5,279 nt of DNA from Pseudomonadota bacterium. Lineage in GTDB: Bacteria > Desulfobacterota > Desulfobacteria > Desulfobacterales > C00003060. Below the pieces are notes generated by a model. That model did not search any database and had not been told where the DNA came from. It worked only from the letters and a program-made list of their open reading frames with translations. Below are positions 1 to 5,279 of the stretch, in pieces (position 1 is the stretch's first letter; every line of letters begins with the position of its first letter). The stretch spans positions 1 through 5,279 of the forward strand of contig JADFWI010000317.1 of assembly GCA_015222985.1 (NCBI GenBank), read 5' to 3'. The position numbers and the translations under genes were made by a program.

Positions 1-1
1 G

Positions 2-47
2 CCGGAATCCAGTTATATCAGTTAGTTGCAACTACTATGGACTCCGG
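2..47. repeat. Imperfect inverted repeat around a 12-bp palindrome
   Basis: CCGGAATCCA (2-11) is the reverse complement of TGGACTCCGG (38-47) at 9 of 10 positions. The space between them contains the perfect palindrome TAGTTGCAACTA (23-34). The right arm is shared with the hairpin at 41-60, so the two structures would exclude each other in RNA. No open reading frame of note covers this stretch. It looks like the edge of an interspersed palindromic element that may continue beyond the window. Confidence 0.55.
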
Positions 48-60
48 TTTTCACCGGAGT
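41..60. repeat. Perfect 8-bp hairpin, REP-like interspersed element
   Basis: ACTCCGGT (41-48) and ACCGGAGT (53-60) form a perfect stem around the 4-nt loop TTTC. GTGACGACTTTTTACGAG follows directly (59-76). Hairpins of this style next to GACGACTTTTTACGAG are, from memory, dispersed in many copies in Desulfobacterota genomes; this cannot be verified from a single copy. It lies 93 nt or more downstream of the permease C stop. Read on the minus strand it has no U tract after the stem, so it is not a canonical intrinsic terminator for the operon. Read on the plus strand the T5 run (67-71) begins 6 nt after the stem, which is also poor. Confidence 0.6.
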
Positions 61-80
61 GACGACTTTTTACGAGACAG

Positions 81-159
81 TCAAAGCTGAAAGCTCAAAG
101 TAGAAGAACTGAAGCAATCTCCTTCTTGCTTTCAGCTTTGAGCCTTGAGCTTTCAGCTT
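81..159. repeat. Inverted arrays of a degenerate GCTTTSA heptamer
   Basis: The right array reads GCTTTCA (128-134), GCTTTGA (135-141), GCCTTGA (142-148), GCTTTCA (149-155) and a partial GCTT (156-159). The left array has the opposite orientation: TCAAAGC (81-87), TGAAAGC (88-94), TCAAAG (95-100). Because they are heptamers, the arms can pair in two registers: 84-98 with 145-159 (15 bp perfect) or 82-94 with 128-140 (13 bp perfect). The array supplies the TGA stop of permease C (complement of 153-155) and the last bases coding for its C-terminus. It could fold in the operon mRNA as a 3' hairpin, but there is no U run behind it, so terminator function is not supported. Confidence 0.7.
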
Positions 160-1262
160 CTTTCCCTCAACTTCGGATTCAGTGCATCCCGCAGCCCCTC
201 ACCAAAGAGATTGAAGGACAACACCACGATCAAGATAGCAAGGCCCGGCACAAAAGTCAGCCATGGGGCATCGAAAATGAAGCCTTTGCCATCAGAAAGG
301 ATATTCCCCCACGTGGCATGAGGCGGAGGAACACCAAAACCGAGAAAACTCAAGCCCGCCTCGGTCAAAATAGCTGTTGCAATACCAATAGTGGCAGAAA
401 CCAGGACAGGAGCAATGGCATTAGGCATCATGTGACGAAAGATAATCCTCAAGTTGCCAACACCAAGGGCCCTTGCGGCAGTGACAAAGTCCTGTTCTCT
501 CAAAGAGAGAAATTCAGCGCGCACAAAACGTGTGGTGCCCATCCAACTGGTTAGCCCTATGACGATCATAATATTGTAGATACTTGCCGGAAGGAGCGCG
601 ACCACCGTAAGAATCAGGAAAAAACTTGGAAAACAGAGCATGATATCCACGATTCTCATAATCAGTGTGTCAACAGAAATGGCCTCTACGTGAAGTATGC
701 GAAGCCATTTTGGTATTCTTGGTCTTACCTGCGTCTTTTTCCTCAAGAGACCATAAGAAACGTAGGCCAGGCCAAGAACAAAAAGCCCCGCGCCTGAACT
801 GATTGCGCCCGCGGCAACCAACGCGCCACCTGAGAACAAAAGGCAAGCCGCAAGAATGTGGTCAAGCCTGACATGGTGTTCCCCAAAATAACCCGCTATC
901 CCGCCCATAAATATGCCGATGAGCACGGAGATCCCGACAGCCACAAACCCCACGGTCAGGGATACCCAGGCGCCCTGGAGCATTCTTCCAAATACATCGC
1001 GGCCCAGGTCATCGGTCCCCAACAAGTAGATACCCAGAGCGGGAACCTCGTCAGGCCGCAAAGTCTCAAGATTGGGTTTGGACAAGGGCGGTCGTAGCTT
1101 TTCCTGGAGTCGAACCTGAACAGGATCAATGATCGGGTCCGCACCTGAAGTCAAATAGAGACCAAAAAGGGCCGTAAAAAAGAAAAGAATGAAAATGAAC
1201 AGCCCCGCAATAGCAAGTGTGTTTTCTCCAAAGAGTTGCCAGAATTCCCGTTTCCTTGTCAT
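153..1262 (-). CDS. DppC/OppC-type ABC transporter permease with a two-helix insertion
   Basis: Inner-membrane subunit (369 aa) of a peptide/nickel/opine-class ABC importer; with permease B it forms the channel for substrate delivered by the binding protein. Visible landmarks: first membrane segment about 13-35; the family motif LGTDDLGRD (81-89) before the second segment (100-126); VDTLIMRIVDIMLCFPS (197-213); the EAA cytoplasmic loop that docks the ATPase, TAARALG to FRHMMP (261-280); EAGLSFLGFG (301-310); last segment about 334-353; and a LNPKLR tail typical of the family. Members are usually near 300 aa. The excess lies mainly at 128-196, between GYFG and VDTLIMR, which are adjacent in ordinary members; it holds two more hydrophobic stretches (about 135-153 and 157-172) and a basic segment. 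ATG start overlaps the permease B stop as ATGA, with GAGG (1271-1274) 8 nt upstream. The stop lies inside a heptamer repeat. The family is certain; the substrate is unknown. Confidence 0.95.
   Translation of the reverse strand: MTRKREFWQLFGENTLAIAGLFIFILFFFTALFGLYLTSGADPIIDPVQVRLQEKLRPPLSKPNLETLRPDEVPALGIYLLGTDDLGRDVFGRMLQGAWVSLTVGFVAVGISVLIGIFMGGIAGYFGEHHVRLDHILAACLLFSGGALVAAGAISSGAGLFVLGLAYVSYGLLRKKTQVRPRIPKWLRILHVEAISVDTLIMRIVDIMLCFPSFFLILTVVALLPASIYNIMIVIGLTSWMGTTRFVRAEFLSLREQDFVTAARALGVGNLRIIFRHMMPNAIAPVLVSATIGIATAILTEAGLSFLGFGVPPPHATWGNILSDGKGFIFDAPWLTFVPGLAILIVVLSFNLFGEGLRDALNPKLRERS
675..881 (-). other. Insertion in permease C encoding two extra membrane segments
   Basis: These bases encode residues 128-196. 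In ordinary DppC/OppC proteins the GYFG end of the second helix runs almost directly into the VDTLLMR segment; here about 69 residues separate them. The insert has a short charged lead (EHHVRLDH), a Gly/Ala-rich hydrophobic stretch, a second hydrophobic stretch ending GLAYVSYGLL, and a basic tail with RKK and PRIPKWLR. Two helices preserve the topology of the rest of the protein. The reading frame stays open throughout and the flanking motifs are intact, so this is not a frameshift artefact. The boundaries are judged by eye. Confidence 0.7.
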
Positions 1263-2218
1263 AACCGTATCCTCGGATCGACCACAAGGTAAAGGAGATC
1301 TGAGACAAAAGTCCCGGCCAGGACCAATACCGCAGAAACGAAATTGACCGTTAGAATAACAGGATAATCTCGAGCCAGGATGGCCTCATAGGCCATCCTT
1401 CCCATTCCCGGCCAGGAAAAGATCGATTCGATAATCACAGAACCACCAATCAGCCCGGGCAGAATCAGTCCGAACATGGTCACAAAAGGCAACAGGGCAT
1501 TACGCAAGGCATGTTTATAGTGGACTTGTTCCGGCGGAAGCCCCTTAGCTCTTGCCGTGCGCACATAGTCCTGACCTTCTACCTCAAGCATCTGGCTGCG
1601 CACGTACCTGGACAGCACTGCGATCCCGCCGGTAGCGCCAAGAACTGACGGCAGTAGAAGGTGCCAGATCCGATCCATAACAAGGTGTGGCCATGGCGCA
1701 TCGCCCAGTCCGAAGGTCTCCATGCCGATCACAGGCACGTGAAAACCGTTAACCACAAGAATGATAAGAACATAGGCAAAGAAAAAGCCCGGAATGGAGA
1801 TCAACAGATAAGAAAAAAATGTGGTGCAGCGGTCGTATAAGCCTCCCCTGAAAATGGCCGAACGTATCCCTATTGGAAAGGAGAGCGTCCAGGTAATGAT
1901 GGTGCCTACAAGAAACAGCGGAAGGCTGTTCAGAAATCGCTCCCAGATCTTTGCCAGAACCGATTGATTGTCCTTCCAGGAGACCGTTTTTCCTGTAAAA
2001 AGATCTCGGTAGAAATAGAGATATTGGACATGTAAAGGCTTGTCGAGATGAAAGGCTTTTTGAAAGCGTTCAACGATTTCCGGTGTAAACTTCGGATTGA
2101 GGGGGTCCACCTGGCTAGGCTCGCCAGGAGCCAGGTGGATGATCAAAAAAGAGACTATTGAGACAAAAAACAGGGTGACGATTTTTTGGATAACACTTCT
2201 GCCTATAAATGATAACAC
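1259..2218 (-). CDS. DppB/OppB-type ABC transporter permease
   Basis: Inner-membrane channel subunit (319 aa, normal length for the family) that partners permease C. Visible landmarks: N-terminal membrane segment about 10-30 ending in HLAPGEP; the family's periplasmic region with a HLDKPLHVQY stretch (57-66); membrane segments about 100-122 and 133-156; the EAA loop DYVRTARAKG to HALRNALLP (217-244); the family signature SIFSWPGMGRMAYEAI (265-280); a last segment about 288-312; and the DPRIRL end. The start is GTG (complement of 2216-2218), chosen because MLSFIGRSVIQKIV gives the expected N-terminus, no in-frame ATG lies nearby, and GAGGGG sits 6 nt upstream. The gene begins 3 nt after the binding-protein stop and overlaps permease C by 4 nt, so the three genes are surely one transcript. 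No defect is visible. The substrate cannot be read from this subunit. Confidence 0.96.
   Translation of the reverse strand: MLSFIGRSVIQKIVTLFFVSIVSFLIIHLAPGEPSQVDPLNPKFTPEIVERFQKAFHLDKPLHVQYLYFYRDLFTGKTVSWKDNQSVLAKIWERFLNSLPLFLVGTIITWTLSFPIGIRSAIFRGGLYDRCTTFFSYLLISIPGFFFAYVLIILVVNGFHVPVIGMETFGLGDAPWPHLVMDRIWHLLLPSVLGATGGIAVLSRYVRSQMLEVEGQDYVRTARAKGLPPEQVHYKHALRNALLPFVTMFGLILPGLIGGSVIIESIFSWPGMGRMAYEAILARDYPVILTVNFVSAVLVLAGTFVSDLLYLVVDPRIRL
1271..1276 (-). promoter_or_regulatory. Shine-Dalgarno site of permease C
   Basis: CCGAGG on the minus strand, within the last codons of permease B, ends 8 nt before the ATG at 1262-1260. Together with the ATGA overlap it fixes the start and indicates translational coupling of the two permeases, as expected for subunits made in equal amounts. 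Confidence 0.75.
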
Positions 2219-2221
2219 TCG

Positions 2222-4354
2222 CTACCCCTCTGCAGAAAAAGTCGGCATTTCAGGAAGTTTGATCCAATTGTTAAAGTAAAATGTGAAGTTTCCTGTCTTT
2301 GTCGGGGAGATTTTCTTGTAGATCGGATTGCCCCTTGCGTCCATATCTTTAATGACAATCCGTTTGTCCAGAACCGCAGTCCATTTTCCCGCATAGAGAA
2401 AAGTATATGGCTGCTCCCGTGCAATGATCTCGTGGAGTTGGTGACAGTACTCCACCTGTTTGTCGTAGTCGTATTCCTGCCGTGTCTTGATGATGAGATC
2501 ATCGGCCTTCTGATCCTTAAATCCGACAAAATTGAGCTGATGTGGATTGGTCTGGCTCGAATGCCATATCTGATACAGGTCAGGCTCTATTCCCATACGC
2601 CAACCCAGGACAATGGCATCAAAGTCCGTCTTGTCCACGCGCTCCTGGATAAACACAGACCACTCCAGGACATCGGTTCTCACATATATGCCGATCTTCT
2701 TCCACGCATCCTGGGCTATAGCAAGGACTGCCTTGCGAAGGTCATTGCCGTGATTCGTAATCAGGGTAAACTGAAGTTTCTTACCATTTTTTTCAAGCCA
2801 GCCGTCCTGATTGCGCGTCCAGCCTGCGTGTTCCAGGAGCCTTAAAGCCCCCTCAGGATCATACGGCAAGGGTTCAATGCGCTGATTGTAGTGGGCGGTC
2901 TGTTTGACAAAAGGCCCTGTTATCCGCTCCCCCTGGCCGTAAAGCACATAATCTATAATTTTTTTCACATCAATGGCCATTCCGAGGGCTCGGCGCACTC
3001 GCGAGTCATTGAAGGGTTCCCGGCGCATGTTGTAGCCGATATAGGTATAGCCGAAAGAAAGCCCGGAAAAGCTCTGGTATTTAGGATCCTCTCTCAGGCG
3101 TTGCACCTGGTGCGGTTGTACGCTATAGCTGTCAACAGTGCCTGCGTAGAACTCCATCTCCTGGGTGAGAAGATCCGGCACAATCCGGCAAGTGTAGCGC
3201 TCATAATTGGGCGCGCCATCCCAATAGTCCTCAAAGCGTTCGAGAAAAATATACTGATCCGATTTCCACTCCCGAAACACAAAGGGGCCGCACCCAATGG
3301 GATGGCGGCCGAAACTGCTTTGCCGCATGGAGAACTCCTCCGGGTCCTTGCCAAGACGAAGAGCCTCCTTTTTCATGGTTTCGTCATTCAAGAGATGTTC
3401 GGGAAGGACCCCCATGCCCCAAGTGCCCAGGGCGGGAGAATAGAGCCGTTTATAAACAATACGGACTGTCAGTGGGTCAACCACGTCCACCTGCTTGACT
3501 GGTTCGTAGTCGGCGATGCGCGGAGACAGGTTCTTGGGATTCATGATCGCTTCAAAAGTAAATTTCACATCATTGGCATCAAACAGGTGCCCGTCATGAA
3601 ATCTCACGCCTTGGCGCAAATGAAATACCACAACAGGATTATGTTCCGTAGCCGGCAGGATCTCTTTTGCGTATTCGGCTTTTTTCCACTGCCACTCGTC
3701 GTGGTCGATACTCAGATGATCTTCCCCCCTGAATGAGCTGAAATAGTCCTTGCCCAAGACAATTAGGAGATTCTTGAAAAGATCCTGATCCACCCGCTTG
3801 AGCACGAATTTCAGCCGGGATGGGACCTGAACTCTGATGGTTACCATGGTTAGCTCTTCGTCCTTGTCCTCCTTTTCTCCCCTGGTCACGGAAAATTCCC
3901 TGGCCGGGATTACAGTGATTTCCTCGATATTATCAAATGAGGTCTTGGTCTCTGAACTCACTGGCAAATCCCCGACCCTTGCTCTTTGGAGAAGATTCAC
4001 CACTTCCTGGCCCCCTGCCCTGCCAACACCAGGTATGTTCGCGTTTTCGTTTACATAGAAATAGGCCTCCTCGTAGACATTCCATGATGTGGCAAGGCGC
4101 CCCCTAAAACGGAGATCTTCATCCCGATCAATGAGCCCTTCAAATACCATGGACTCAATGTCGCTACTAGCTGTGTCTGAGGAGAGAATCGGGTTCAGTA
4201 TGCTGGCATCGCCAATGGATGCGGTTATGTATTCATTTAGGCGTCTGGGGTTGCCACGGGTCTGCTCTTCGTAGGTTGGTACCCAGAAATAAGACTGTAG
4301 CAGAAAGGCAATGACTACGGTGGGCGCTAAGATCAGAAATCTCCGGACGGTCAT
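2222..4354 (-). CDS. Extracellular solute-binding protein, family 5 (peptide/nickel/opine class), enlarged
   Basis: Captures the substrate outside the inner membrane and hands it to the permeases. From the chosen ATG the protein has 710 aa, against roughly 500-550 usual for SBP_bac_5. Landmarks: MTVRR plus a hydrophobic stretch (about 6-25) forming a signal peptide or anchor without a lipobox cysteine; the family's opening RLNEYITASIGDASILNP (38-55); FEGLIDRDEDLRFRGRLATSW (71-91); an extra block at about 92-240; then LRQGVRFHDG and DANDVKFTFEAI (246-270), GPFVFREW (356-363), IGYNMRREPFNDSRVRRAL (439-457) and DPEGALRLLEHAGW (499-512). A TTG at 4399 is in frame but lacks a Shine-Dalgarno site and overlaps a likely -10 box, so the ATG at 4354 is preferred; its own ribosome site is weak (GAAAG, 10 nt upstream). 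It is the first gene of the operon. Family assignment is secure; the ligand is unknown and could be a peptide, oligosaccharide or opine. Confidence 0.95.
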   Translation of the reverse strand: MTVRRFLILAPTVVIAFLLQSYFWVPTYEEQTRGNPRRLNEYITASIGDASILNPILSSDTASSDIESMVFEGLIDRDEDLRFRGRLATSWNVYEEAYFYVNENANIPGVGRAGGQEVVNLLQRARVGDLPVSSETKTSFDNIEEITVIPAREFSVTRGEKEDKDEELTMVTIRVQVPSRLKFVLKRVDQDLFKNLLIVLGKDYFSSFRGEDHLSIDHDEWQWKKAEYAKEILPATEHNPVVVFHLRQGVRFHDGHLFDANDVKFTFEAIMNPKNLSPRIADYEPVKQVDVVDPLTVRIVYKRLYSPALGTWGMGVLPEHLLNDETMKKEALRLGKDPEEFSMRQSSFGRHPIGCGPFVFREWKSDQYIFLERFEDYWDGAPNYERYTCRIVPDLLTQEMEFYAGTVDSYSVQPHQVQRLREDPKYQSFSGLSFGYTYIGYNMRREPFNDSRVRRALGMAIDVKKIIDYVLYGQGERITGPFVKQTAHYNQRIEPLPYDPEGALRLLEHAGWTRNQDGWLEKNGKKLQFTLITNHGNDLRKAVLAIAQDAWKKIGIYVRTDVLEWSVFIQERVDKTDFDAIVLGWRMGIEPDLYQIWHSSQTNPHQLNFVGFKDQKADDLIIKTRQEYDYDKQVEYCHQLHEIIAREQPYTFLYAGKWTAVLDKRIVIKDMDARGNPIYKKISPTKTGNFTFYFNNWIKLPEMPTFSAEG
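2225..2230 (-). promoter_or_regulatory. Shine-Dalgarno site of permease B, supports a GTG start
   Basis: GAGGGG on the minus strand lies in the final codons of the binding-protein gene, 6 nt before the GTG at 2218-2216. Strength and spacing are close to ideal and favour this non-ATG start. Reading of permease B probably depends partly on ribosomes finishing the upstream gene. Confidence 0.7.
3635..4081 (-). other. About 150-residue insertion in the solute-binding protein
   Basis: Encodes residues about 92-240 (numbered from the ATG at 4354). In standard family 5 proteins the LAxSW element is followed after some 10-15 residues by FxLRxGVxFHDG; here the two are separated by about 150 residues. 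The insert begins with an aromatic/acidic stretch (EEAYFYVNENANIPGVG), continues with a likely helix and a strand-like IEEITVIPAREF, has a very charged turn (GEKEDKDEE), then an alternating strand-like VTIRVQVP and a helix, and ends in Trp/Lys-rich WQWKKAEYAKEI. There is no cysteine and no repeat. I do not recognise a domain. The alternation suggests a folded alpha/beta module rather than a disordered linker. Confidence 0.7.
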
Positions 4355-4382
4355 AATAGATAGACTTTCAGAATCTTTTTTG

Positions 4383-4410
4383 TTGACACTACCTTTCAAA
4401 CATATTCAAT
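4383..4410 (+). promoter_or_regulatory. Candidate sigma70 promoter for the TIM-barrel gene
   Basis: A perfect TTGACA (4383-4388), preceded by a T6 tract, is followed after 16 bp by TTCAAT (4405-4410), which matches TATAAT at 4 of 6 positions. Transcription would begin near 4417, giving a leader of about 65 nt. The -10 box abuts the -10 box of the opposing promoter at 4399-4404, so the two polymerases would compete for the site. Confidence 0.5.
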
Positions 4411-4428
4411 TGAGACACGCAGAGTCAA
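4399..4428 (-). promoter_or_regulatory. Candidate sigma70 promoter for the transporter operon
   Basis: On the minus strand TTGACT (complement of 4423-4428), in the other arm of the inverted repeat and also preceded by a T6 tract, is followed after 18 bp by TATGTT (complement of 4399-4404; 4 of 6 matches). The start would fall near 4392, about 38 nt before the ATG of the binding protein and downstream of the alternative TTG start, which argues against that TTG. Confidence 0.42.
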
Positions 4429-4470
4429 CAAAAAAGCCCGGACGGCCGAAGTCGTCTATTCAGAGAAAAC

Positions 4471-4474
4471 GGAG
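4471..4474 (+). promoter_or_regulatory. Shine-Dalgarno site that selects the ATG of the TIM-barrel gene
   Basis: GGAG ends 8 nt before the ATG at 4483. An upstream in-frame GTG at 4474-4476 overlaps this GGAG and would lack a ribosome site of its own, so the ATG is the better start. Confidence 0.75.
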
Positions 4475-4482
4475 TGCCTGAC

Positions 4483-5253
4483 ATGAAAATCGGCGTTATG
4501 AATGATCCTTCTTTATCTCTCTATGACGAGATCGAAGCGATTGGAAATTCCAGGTACGATTTTCTGGATCTTACCATTGAAGGCCCCGCCCTGTCTCTGG
4601 ATGTGGAGAGAACTAGATCGCTCCTTGATAAATATGGTCTTTTCGTGATCGGGCACACCGACCCCTGTCTTCCCTACGCCTATCCTATCAATGAGGTCCG
4701 TAAGGCCTGTTTCAAGGAGTTGGAACGGTGTGCAAAGCTCTTCTCAGCCCTGGGCACCAAGATCATGAACATTCATCCTTGTTACTCCTCTCCGCCTCGT
4801 ATGAGGCAAGATCTCGTGGAACATAATATTGAGGCATTGAAACCCATAGTGCAAATGGCCGGCGATCATGGCCTTACCCTTGTATTGGAGAACTACAAGG
4901 CCCCATTTGATTCTGTTTCAACCTTTCAGGTCCTTCTTCAAGAGATCCCCGGATTGGAAGTGCATCTCGATTTTGGTCATACGAATTTTGGGCAAGACGA
5001 TGCGGGCAATTTCTGCAGGCATTTGGGCCACCGCATTATGCACGTCCATTTTTCCGATAATCGTTCAACCGAGGACCATCATATGCCATTGGGCGTGGGA
5101 AACGTAGACTGGAGGAAGGCCGTGGCCGCCTTGAAGATGATCGGCTACGATGCAACGATTACCCTGGAAGTGTTTTGTGGTAATCACTCAGTCCGGTTTG
5201 AGTATCTGCAGATTAGCAGAAAGCTTGTTCTGGATCTCTGGGATGTAGTTTGA
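4483..5253 (+). CDS. Sugar phosphate isomerase/epimerase, xylose-isomerase-like TIM barrel
   Basis: Predicted cytoplasmic enzyme of 256 aa from the AP_endonuc_2/xylose-isomerase-like fold (sugar phosphate isomerase/epimerase group; it also includes IolE- and hydroxypyruvate-isomerase-like enzymes). The barrel strands and their metal-site residues are visible in order: MKIGVMN at the start, FLDLTIEGP (27-35), VIGHTDP (His58), IMNIHP (His98), LVLENY (Glu136), VHLDFGHTNF (Asp163, His166), IMHVHFSDN (His187, His189), the MPLGVGNVDW loop (201-210) and ITLEVF (Glu229). The Glu/Asp/His/Glu set is complete, so a divalent-metal active enzyme is expected. Length is normal. It is transcribed away from the importer from a shared control region of 128 bp, which suggests that it handles the imported compound or a product of it. 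The exact substrate cannot be inferred. A DNA-repair endonuclease IV role is less likely because the protein is short and the motifs fit the isomerase group better. Confidence 0.9.
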   Translation: MKIGVMNDPSLSLYDEIEAIGNSRYDFLDLTIEGPALSLDVERTRSLLDKYGLFVIGHTDPCLPYAYPINEVRKACFKELERCAKLFSALGTKIMNIHPCYSSPPRMRQDLVEHNIEALKPIVQMAGDHGLTLVLENYKAPFDSVSTFQVLLQEIPGLEVHLDFGHTNFGQDDAGNFCRHLGHRIMHVHFSDNRSTEDHHMPLGVGNVDWRKAVAALKMIGYDATITLEVFCGNHSVRFEYLQISRKLVLDLWDVV

Positions 5254-5279
5254 ATGCCGCATGTTTTTGTGATATGGGA
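5254..5279 (+). CDS. Possible 5' end of a following gene, cut by the window edge
   Basis: ATG at 5254-5256 immediately follows the TGA of the TIM-barrel gene and stays open to the window end, reading MPHVFVIW. GGGA (5240-5243) lies 10 nt upstream, a slightly long but usable ribosome-site spacing. Direct abutment is typical of operons. Only eight full codons are visible, so neither coding status nor function can be decided. Confidence 0.35.

Larger units (their letters stand above)
4375..4436. repeat. Perfect 13-bp inverted repeat in the divergent control region
   Basis: CTTTTTTGTTGAC (4375-4387) and GTCAACAAAAAAG (4424-4436) are exact reverse complements separated by 36 bp. Each arm joins a T6 tract, like an UP element, to a TTGAC core that serves as a -35 hexamer for outward transcription past the centre. 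The arm centres are about 49 bp apart, close to five helical turns, so a regulator could contact both on one DNA face. This could be an operator or simply matched promoter elements. Confidence 0.75.

Noticed and set aside
41..71. Hairpin followed by TTTTT as an intrinsic terminator
   Set aside because: The T run is 6 nt away from the stem on the plus strand, and on the minus strand, where the operon is read, no U run follows.
81..159. CRISPR-like array
   Set aside because: The repeated unit is a 7-bp heptamer without spacers and occurs in inverted orientation, so it is a simple repeat.
126..554. Open 142-codon plus-strand frame across the 3' end of permease C
   Set aside because: Antisense to conserved permease sequence (EAA loop and final helices), rich in Gln/Lys/Arg/Asn with no domain, and it begins inside the heptamer repeat.
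2891..3736. Open 281-codon frame on the plus strand inside the solute-binding protein gene
   Set aside because: It lies wholly antisense to a gene with clear family motifs, has no recognisable domain, and its composition is what the complement of the real gene would give.
4351..4389. Twelve-codon GTG frame just before the binding protein whose TGA overlaps its ATG (ATGA)
   Set aside because: It could be a coupled leader peptide, but its GTG is only about 3 nt from the predicted transcript start, the AAAGG is too close to act as a ribosome site, and a frame this short is expected by chance.
4355..4399. Fifteen-residue N-terminal extension of the binding protein from a TTG at 4399
   Set aside because: There is no Shine-Dalgarno site, the TTG overlaps the candidate -10 box, and the extension places charged, polar residues before a normal-looking signal segment that starts at the internal ATG.

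Overview
The window is a compact bacterial locus holding two divergently transcribed units and a repeat-rich end. Gene density, ATGA-type start/stop overlap, Shine-Dalgarno sites and sigma70-like hexamers all indicate a bacterium. The flanking hairpin with its downstream GTGACGACTTTTTACGAG stretch resembles, from memory, an interspersed repeat of Desulfobacterota and related deltaproteobacteria. That placement is an inference, and the species cannot be named.

Layout. Bases 1-152 carry no gene; they hold nested inverted repeats, a perfect 8-bp hairpin and arrays of a degenerate GCTTTSA heptamer, one of which supplies the stop codon of the neighbouring gene. Bases 153-4354, minus strand, are a three-gene operon read right to left: a family 5 solute-binding protein, a DppB/OppB-type permease and a DppC/OppC-type permease. 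The junctions are 3 nt (binding protein to permease B) and a 4-nt overlap (B to C). Bases 4355-4482 are a divergent control region with a perfect 13-bp inverted repeat whose arms each carry a -35-like hexamer. Bases 4483-5253, plus strand, encode a xylose-isomerase-like TIM-barrel protein, directly followed by the possible first codons of another gene.

How they work together. The three minus-strand genes form the substrate-capture and membrane half of a peptide/nickel/opine-class ABC importer. The two ATPases it needs are not in the window. The divergent TIM-barrel gene is of the sugar-phosphate isomerase/epimerase type and shares the control region, so the imported compound may be a carbohydrate or sugar-containing molecule rather than a plain peptide; this is inference only.

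The most unusual features are two large insertions in conserved transporter proteins: about 150 residues early in the binding protein, and about 69 residues with two extra predicted membrane segments in permease C. I see no CRISPR array, RNA gene, transposase or defence system.
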